From Candidatus Mediterraneibacter gallistercoris (lineage in GTDB: Bacteria; Bacillota_A; Clostridia; Lachnospirales; Lachnospiraceae): a stretch of DNA of 5,953 nucleotides. Below are positions 1 to 3,279 of the stretch, one piece after another (within the stretch, counting starts at the first letter, position 1; each line of letters begins with the position of its first letter). The notes beneath the pieces were generated by a model. The model did no database searches, was not told where the DNA came from, and saw only the letters and a list, made by a program, of their open reading frames with translations. The stretch spans positions 1 through 5,953 of the forward strand of contig DWWI01000245.1 in NCBI GenBank assembly GCA_019119745.1, written 5' to 3'. Both the position numbers and the translations under genes were made by a program.

Positions 1-25
1 AGAAACGTGTCACTATTTCAAGATG

Positions 26-142
26 TTAATTTCCAAACCTATCTTCTATTTTAGCAAGGTCTCCCCTGCTTTCCACCCACTCTTCAACATATCCGCATTC
101 ACAGCATATATACTTGATCAGCGGAATCCTGTCCGCAAGCAC
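26..142 (-). pseudogene. Possible 3' remnant of a small zinc-ribbon protein
   Basis: Directly after the permease stop (TGA at 146-144), a minus-strand frame read from a GTG at 142 gives 38 residues to a TAA at 28-26. The peptide contains IKYICCECGYVEEWVES, followed by the charged tail DLAKIEDRFGN. A CxxC followed by GYVE and aromatic/acidic residues is typical of the second half of small single-domain zinc ribbons. The first CxxC that such a fold needs is absent. The frame stays open upstream only to a TGA about 20 codons before the GTG, inside the permease gene, and has no ATG there. No convincing ribosome site precedes the GTG. I infer a truncated gene left by a deletion or rearrangement at the permease 3' end. 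A genuine very short translated ORF is the alternative. The family assignment rests only on motif appearance. Confidence 0.4.
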
Positions 143-143
143 C

Positions 144-809
144 TCAGAATTCTTTCTTCTCCATAATGTGACGGCTGCAGATATACGAGATCAGAAGAGC
201 CGCAGCCGCTGCGACTGCGCAAAGCGCGAGAATCCCATTGTTTCCCAGAGTATTGAAAAATGCAGATACATTCCTGAGTATATCTTCCGGCACATACTGC
301 GAAATCCTTGATACCCCGTATGCAACAGCCGCGATCAGAGCAAACATGATGATATTGGCATATCTCGCCTTCTCAGAATCAAATCTAAGCCGCAGCGGCA
401 TCATAATGCTCATAAACATCCACGCAATACAAATGTACATCAGGTTACCCCCGATCCATTCTCCGGCACCTGTTTTCGCGCCCTGTGCGATCATCAGGGC
501 AGTACCTGCAGCCATGCCCACGCACCATGCAAATATGGAGATAAGGATACCAAAAATATACTTCTCGTTAACATATTTCTTCCTTGTGACCGGAAGAGTC
601 ATAAGAAAAAGATAACCGTTGTCGTACTCATCATAGCTGATGGTAGACGCCACGAAGATAGAGAAAAAAATTGTTATATATGCCACTACAAAAAAAGATG
701 ATACATCCGAGACCACGCCCGTAAATACCGCTACCAGAACAAGCAGTGCAAGCAGGATCGTGCTCTGACCTTTCAACAGTCTTATATCTTTGATCAACAA
801 ACCTTTCAT
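144..809 (-). CDS. ABC-2 type transporter permease
   Basis: This 221-residue integral membrane protein is the likely membrane half of an ABC exporter, working with the ATPase encoded just upstream. About six hydrophobic segments are visible, near residues 16-34, 38-57, 84-108, 121-138, 151-168 and 191-211. After the second segment comes a cytoplasmic stretch, SYDEYDNGYLFLMTLPVTRK, characteristic of the ABC-2 permease group (ABC2_membrane_5-like) paired with YtrA-type regulators. In such groups the loop is thought to contact the ATPase. The C-terminus, IMEKKEF, is also usual for the group, so the gene appears full length. Its ATG overlaps the ATPase stop as ATGA, implying translational coupling, and a GGGAGG site (824-819) lies 9 nt upstream inside the ATPase gene. 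Only one permease is present, so a homodimer is the simplest model. The substrate is unknown. Antibiotic or antimicrobial peptide export is suggested by family analogy only. Confidence 0.88.
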   Translation of the reverse strand: MKGLLIKDIRLLKGQSTILLALLVLVAVFTGVVSDVSSFFVVAYITIFFSIFVASTISYDEYDNGYLFLMTLPVTRKKYVNEKYIFGILISIFAWCVGMAAGTALMIAQGAKTGAGEWIGGNLMYICIAWMFMSIMMPLRLRFDSEKARYANIIMFALIAAVAYGVSRISQYVPEDILRNVSAFFNTLGNNGILALCAVAAAAALLISYICSRHIMEKKEF

Positions 810-1660
810 AATCTTTTTCCTCCCGTCATCATAGTGATCGTTTCATCCAGCGATCCATTCTCAACGACAAGATCGGGATAATTTTCTTTATAGAATCTTC
901 CCTGGTCTGTCAGGCAGTCATAACCATAAGGTGTTCTGCGGACCGACAGAATATATTCCTTATCCAGTTTTGTATACTGGCTGTCATCTGCCTTTATAAG
1001 GCCATACTCATTTAGCAGGTTATCCATATCTTCATGCAAGACAATCTTTCCTTCGTGAATAATGTAAATATCATCGCACAGCCCTTCAAGATCCGTCGAG
1101 ATATGTGAACTTATGAGAATGCCCCTGTTCTCATCCTCTTCCATGTATTCCCTGAGCAGATTCAGGATACCTTCCCTTGCCATCACATCGAGTCCCGTTG
1201 TCGGCTCATCGAGCAGGAGAAAATCAGCATTATGGGTAATTGCTGCAAGAACTTTCAGTTTTGCCTTCATTCCGGTTGAAAATTCTTTGATATATTTGTC
1301 CTGAGGTATACTGAATTTATGACACAGGCTCATAAATCTTTCCCTGTCAAAGTCCGGATACATCGCTGCCATCACAGGTATGATATCTTTTACTTTCAGA
1401 TAACCGCTGAATCCGGATTCTGCCAGCGTCACTCCTATCTTCTGTTTTTCAGATTCTGTGAGCTCCGACGGTGCCTTTCCCATCAGTCTGATATTTCCAT
1501 CGTCATAACTGATAAGCCCCAGTGCAGCTTTAAATGTCGTGCTCTTTCCAGCCCCGTTTTCTCCTACCAGTCCTGTGATACATCCTTGTTCCACCTTCAT
1601 GGAACAGTTCAGGGTGAAATCTTTATATTTCTTTACCAACCCGTTAATTTCCAGCATCAT
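806..1660 (-). CDS. ABC transporter ATP-binding protein (YtrB-like exporter ATPase)
   Basis: This 284-residue cytoplasmic ATPase should power the ABC-2 permease encoded next to it. Visible elements are Walker A GENGAGKST (33-41), a signature loop EFSTGMKAK (126-134), Walker B FLLLDEP (147-153), the D-loop GLD (156-158) and the switch histidine in SSHIS (H186). The signature is FSTGM rather than the textbook LSGGQ. The Q-loop region (GVTLAESGFSGYLKV, 76-90) has no glutamine. Both departures occur in this subgroup of exporter ATPases, so they do not by themselves suggest inactivity. A C-terminal extension of about 70 residues after the nucleotide-binding domain is typical of the YtrB/CcmA-like set. 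The gene starts at the base after the repressor stop codon. Two ATGs occur in tandem (1660 and 1657); the second is better spaced from GGAGG, so the protein may start at MLEING. The substrate is unknown. Confidence 0.93.
   Translation of the reverse strand: MMLEINGLVKKYKDFTLNCSMKVEQGCITGLVGENGAGKSTTFKAALGLISYDDGNIRLMGKAPSELTESEKQKIGVTLAESGFSGYLKVKDIIPVMAAMYPDFDRERFMSLCHKFSIPQDKYIKEFSTGMKAKLKVLAAITHNADFLLLDEPTTGLDVMAREGILNLLREYMEEDENRGILISSHISTDLEGLCDDIYIIHEGKIVLHEDMDNLLNEYGLIKADDSQYTKLDKEYILSVRRTPYGYDCLTDQGRFYKENYPDLVVENGSLDETITMMTGGKRL
819..824 (-). promoter_or_regulatory. Ribosome binding site of the permease, inside the ATPase gene
   Basis: The minus strand reads GGGAGG, 9 nt before the permease ATG at 809. 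It is formed by the Thr-Gly-Gly codons near the end of the ATPase. Together with the 4-nt stop/start overlap this suggests coupled translation and a fixed ratio of the two subunits. Confidence 0.7.
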
Positions 1661-2032
1661 CTAGTCCTCCATTATCAACTCAAATAACTCCCGGATCTCT
1701 TCATCCGTAAGTCCGCACCTGCGGCCTTTCTGAACAGCGTTGTCAAGATCTGTCTCAACTTCCCTTCGCTGCTCTTCCCTCATCCTCTCTGTGTTCGCTG
1801 CGGCAACATAGGTGCCTTTGCCGTGAACCGTGACCGTGTATCCTTCCTCTTCAAGGTTATCGTACGCTTTCTTGACCGTCAGGGCACTGATCTTCAATTC
1901 TTTTGCAAGAGTCCGGACAGAGGGGAGTACATCATTTTCTTTCAGACCACCGGCAGTAATCTGCGCTTTGATCTGATCCATGATCTGTTCATATATAGGT
2001 ACCATTGATGAATTATTGATTATAATCTTCAT
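1661..2032 (-). CDS. GntR-family transcriptional regulator, YtrA subfamily
   Basis: This 123-residue DNA-binding regulator is probably the repressor of its own operon. The N-terminal winged helix-turn-helix spans about residues 10-77, with subfamily landmarks PIYEQI (12-17), LPSVRTLA (36-43), the recognition-helix region LTVKKAYDNLEEEGY (51-65) and the wing GKGTYVA (71-77). A short charged helical tail (about 80-123) follows, in place of a large effector domain. This matches the YtrA type, in which a small tail serves dimerisation. The start was set at the ATG at 2032 because AGGAGG lies 6 nt before it. An in-frame ATG at 2083 would lie inside the -35 box, upstream of the predicted transcript start. 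The gene is first in the regulator-ATPase-permease unit and sits just downstream of an inverted-repeat operator, so autoregulation is expected. The inducer is not visible. Known relatives include Bacillus YtrA and staphylococcal PmtR. Confidence 0.93.
   Translation of the reverse strand: MKIIINNSSMVPIYEQIMDQIKAQITAGGLKENDVLPSVRTLAKELKISALTVKKAYDNLEEEGYTVTVHGKGTYVAAANTERMREEQRREVETDLDNAVQKGRRCGLTDEEIRELFELIMED
1665..1670 (-). promoter_or_regulatory. Ribosome binding site of the ATPase, inside the repressor's last codons
   Basis: The minus strand reads GGAGGA across the final Met-Glu-Asp codons of the repressor. Measured from GGAGG (1670-1666), the gap is 5 nt to the ATG at 1660 and 8 nt to the ATG at 1657. 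The spacing favours the second ATG as the main start, though both may be used. Confidence 0.7.
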
Positions 2033-2038
2033 ATGTAT

Positions 2039-2044
2039 CCTCCT
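2039..2044 (-). promoter_or_regulatory. Ribosome binding site fixing the regulator start at 2032
   Basis: A perfect AGGAGG on the minus strand lies 6 nt before the ATG at 2032. The predicted leader is only about 15 nt and contains little besides this site. Confidence 0.85.
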
Positions 2045-2050
2045 CTTGAC

Positions 2051-2099
2051 AAACAGTATATAACAGTATAGAACTGTTGTCAACTGTTATATACTGTTT
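2051..2099. promoter_or_regulatory. Operator: 17-bp perfect inverted repeat with five phased half-sites
   Basis: The arms AAACAGTATATAACAGT (2051-2067) and ACTGTTATATACTGTTT (2083-2099) are exact reverse complements separated by 15 bp. The same core recurs inside. AACAG starts at 2052 and 2062, and CTGTT starts at 2074, 2084 and 2094, each set stepping by 10 bp, close to one helical turn. A nested repeat AACAGT/ACTGTT (2062-2067 and 2073-2078, 5-bp spacer) is centred at 2070. One arm covers the -10 box and the other runs upstream from the -35 box. I infer this is the binding region of the adjacent YtrA-type repressor, probably for more than one dimer. Confidence 0.85.
2055..2083 (-). promoter_or_regulatory. 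Sigma-A-type promoter of the regulator/ABC operon
   Basis: Minus-strand TTGACA (2083-2078, perfect -35), a 17-bp spacer (2077-2061) and TATACT (2060-2055, five of six matches to the -10 consensus) form a near-ideal vegetative promoter. Transcription probably begins at an A around 2047, giving a leader of about 15 nt. AT-rich DNA from the preceding terminator lies just upstream. Such strong core elements make sense if a repressor normally keeps the promoter shut. Confidence 0.85.
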
Positions 2100-2104
2100 A
2101 TTGC

Positions 2105-2154
2105 AAAATAAAAAAGAATATCAGACTCATATGCCTGACATTCTTTTTTATTTT
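2105..2154 (-). terminator. Rho-independent terminator of the lipoprotein/surface-protein unit
   Basis: Twenty base pairs surround a 10-nt loop (2125-2134). The outer stem is AAAATAAAAAAGAAT (2105-2119) against ATTCTTTTTTATTTT (2140-2154), and the inner stem is TCAG/CTGA (2121-2124, 2135-2138). Positions 2120/2139 would be an A-C mismatch in plus-strand RNA but a G-U pair in minus-strand RNA. The U-rich half of the stem serves as the release tract. It lies 21 bases after the lipoprotein stop and just upstream of the next promoter, so it insulates the two units. Confidence 0.88.
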
Positions 2155-2175
2155 CCTTATCCTGCAATCGCCCTC

Positions 2176-3243
2176 TTATAAAGATACGATTATTTCCTCG
2201 GGAGATATGCTCCCCGGACTGATCTGTGCGTCTTCCATCCTGTCTGCTATGATCTCCTGCGCCTGCCCTGCCTGCAGATACCTCTCGATCTGGCCTTTTA
2301 CGGCGGCAAAATCAAGGCTGCCGTCCCCGGTTCTGTCCGTGCATTTCATAATGCACAGCATTCCGTTATCTTCATAAGGCCCGAATATCTGACCTTCCTG
2401 CATCTGCGACGCCGTCTGCCAGCGGTAAGTATAGACTCCGCTCATCCCCTCCTGTGTATCCAGAGAATTCAGATCCAGTTTCTGGAGAGAAGCATCCGGA
2501 AAAGCCTCGCTTAATTCGGAAAGCGAATCTGTACTTTCCATTGCCTTCTTCATCCGCTGCGCCTGTACGTCAGACTCTGCACTGTCATCTTGCGTATAGG
2601 GGAATTCCGCATAGAGCACGGTCACGCCGTCTTCATAAGAAAATGTATCCGGGTTATCGTCATAATACGCCCTGCACTCTTCCTCCGTTACAGAGGTTTC
2701 CTTCTCAACCAGAGCGTTGGTCACCTGCGTTTCCAGATTGGAATACCAGTACTCATAATAGGTCTGCTCGTCAAAATCCGTCAGACCGTAAACGACGCCT
2801 TCCTCCGATCCAAGTGTCTCTTCCCTGTCGGCATTTTCCTGCTCTCTGTCCTCCATCAGTTCCTGATAGGTGTAGTCTTCCTCAACGGACAGCTCCACCG
2901 CCAGATCCTTCAGAGTATAATTATACTGCAGTTCTTCCTGTACAAGTTCATCCAGGAGCTCCCAGGGAGCCGTGCCGTCTGTCTCTGTCTGCCAGAAATC
3001 GGCGCTGTTCACCTGCTCTGTCGTATACTGCATGTAGATCTGATTGCTGTATTTTTCCGCAAGCATCCTGTATTCCGCTTCCGATACCGGTTCGTCCCCC
3101 ACATAAAGCACTGCATCTTCTGAATCCAGCTTTTCTGCCGCCGGGTCGTTTCCTTTTGCACATCCTGCCAGAACCAGCACAGCTGTGAGGACGGAAATCG
3201 TCCCCACAGCTGCCGGAAAAGGCCGTCGTTTTAATCTGACCAT
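2176..3243 (-). CDS. PrsA/SurA-like extracytoplasmic foldase lipoprotein lacking catalytic histidines
   Basis: This 355-residue protein is predicted to be tethered to the outer face of the membrane. The N-terminus has basic residues (RLKRR), a hydrophobic core and the lipobox LAGC, with Cys28 as the lipidation site. After a short linker, VLYVGDEPVSEAEYRML (45-61) resembles the opening of SurA/PrsA chaperone domains, followed by a long acidic helical region (about 60-190). Residues 200-305 resemble a worn-down parvulin domain, including EGQIFGPYEDNGMLCIMKCTDR (starting at 283), which parallels the usual 'GEVSEPV...GYHIIKVTDR'. A closing helix (311-338) follows, as in PrsA. The protein has no histidine at all, so the conserved parvulin histidines are missing and isomerase activity is doubtful. 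A holdase/chaperone role is more likely. TAGGAG (3254-3249) lies 5 nt before the ATG. It follows the surface-protein gene by 36 nt, presumably in one operon, which suggests it helps fold that protein. Family assignment is moderately sure; activity is inferred. Confidence 0.72.
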   Translation of the reverse strand: MVRLKRRPFPAAVGTISVLTAVLVLAGCAKGNDPAAEKLDSEDAVLYVGDEPVSEAEYRMLAEKYSNQIYMQYTTEQVNSADFWQTETDGTAPWELLDELVQEELQYNYTLKDLAVELSVEEDYTYQELMEDREQENADREETLGSEEGVVYGLTDFDEQTYYEYWYSNLETQVTNALVEKETSVTEEECRAYYDDNPDTFSYEDGVTVLYAEFPYTQDDSAESDVQAQRMKKAMESTDSLSELSEAFPDASLQKLDLNSLDTQEGMSGVYTYRWQTASQMQEGQIFGPYEDNGMLCIMKCTDRTGDGSLDFAAVKGQIERYLQAGQAQEIIADRMEDAQISPGSISPEEIIVSL

Positions 3244-3279
3244 AAATACTCCTAACCTTTTATAAAGCGGATATCATCC

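Noticed and set aside
238..615. Plus-strand frame (125 residues) opposite the permease
   Set aside because: It is antisense to a well-supported membrane protein gene, with no coding signals of its own.
2033..2083. Extension of the regulator to the ATG at 2083 (17 extra residues)
   Set aside because: The extra codons cover the -35 and -10 boxes and the operator. The AGGAGG at 2044-2039 and the family-typical N-terminus support the start at 2032.
2105..2154. Hairpin as a small RNA or part of the operator
   Set aside because: A uniform stem with a U-rich 3' half, 21 bases after a stop codon, is fully explained as a terminator, and its sequence does not share the AACAG half-site.
2590..3123. 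Second plus-strand frame (177 residues) opposite the lipoprotein, hydrophobic in appearance
   Set aside because: Its hydrophobicity follows from antisense reading of acidic codons (GAA/GAT read as TTC/ATC). No ribosome site or family resemblance was seen.
2454..3188. Long plus-strand open frame (244 residues) opposite the lipoprotein gene
   Set aside because: The predicted protein is Pro/Arg/His/Ser-rich and lacks domain features. It lies fully antisense to a gene with a clear lipobox, ribosome site and terminator.
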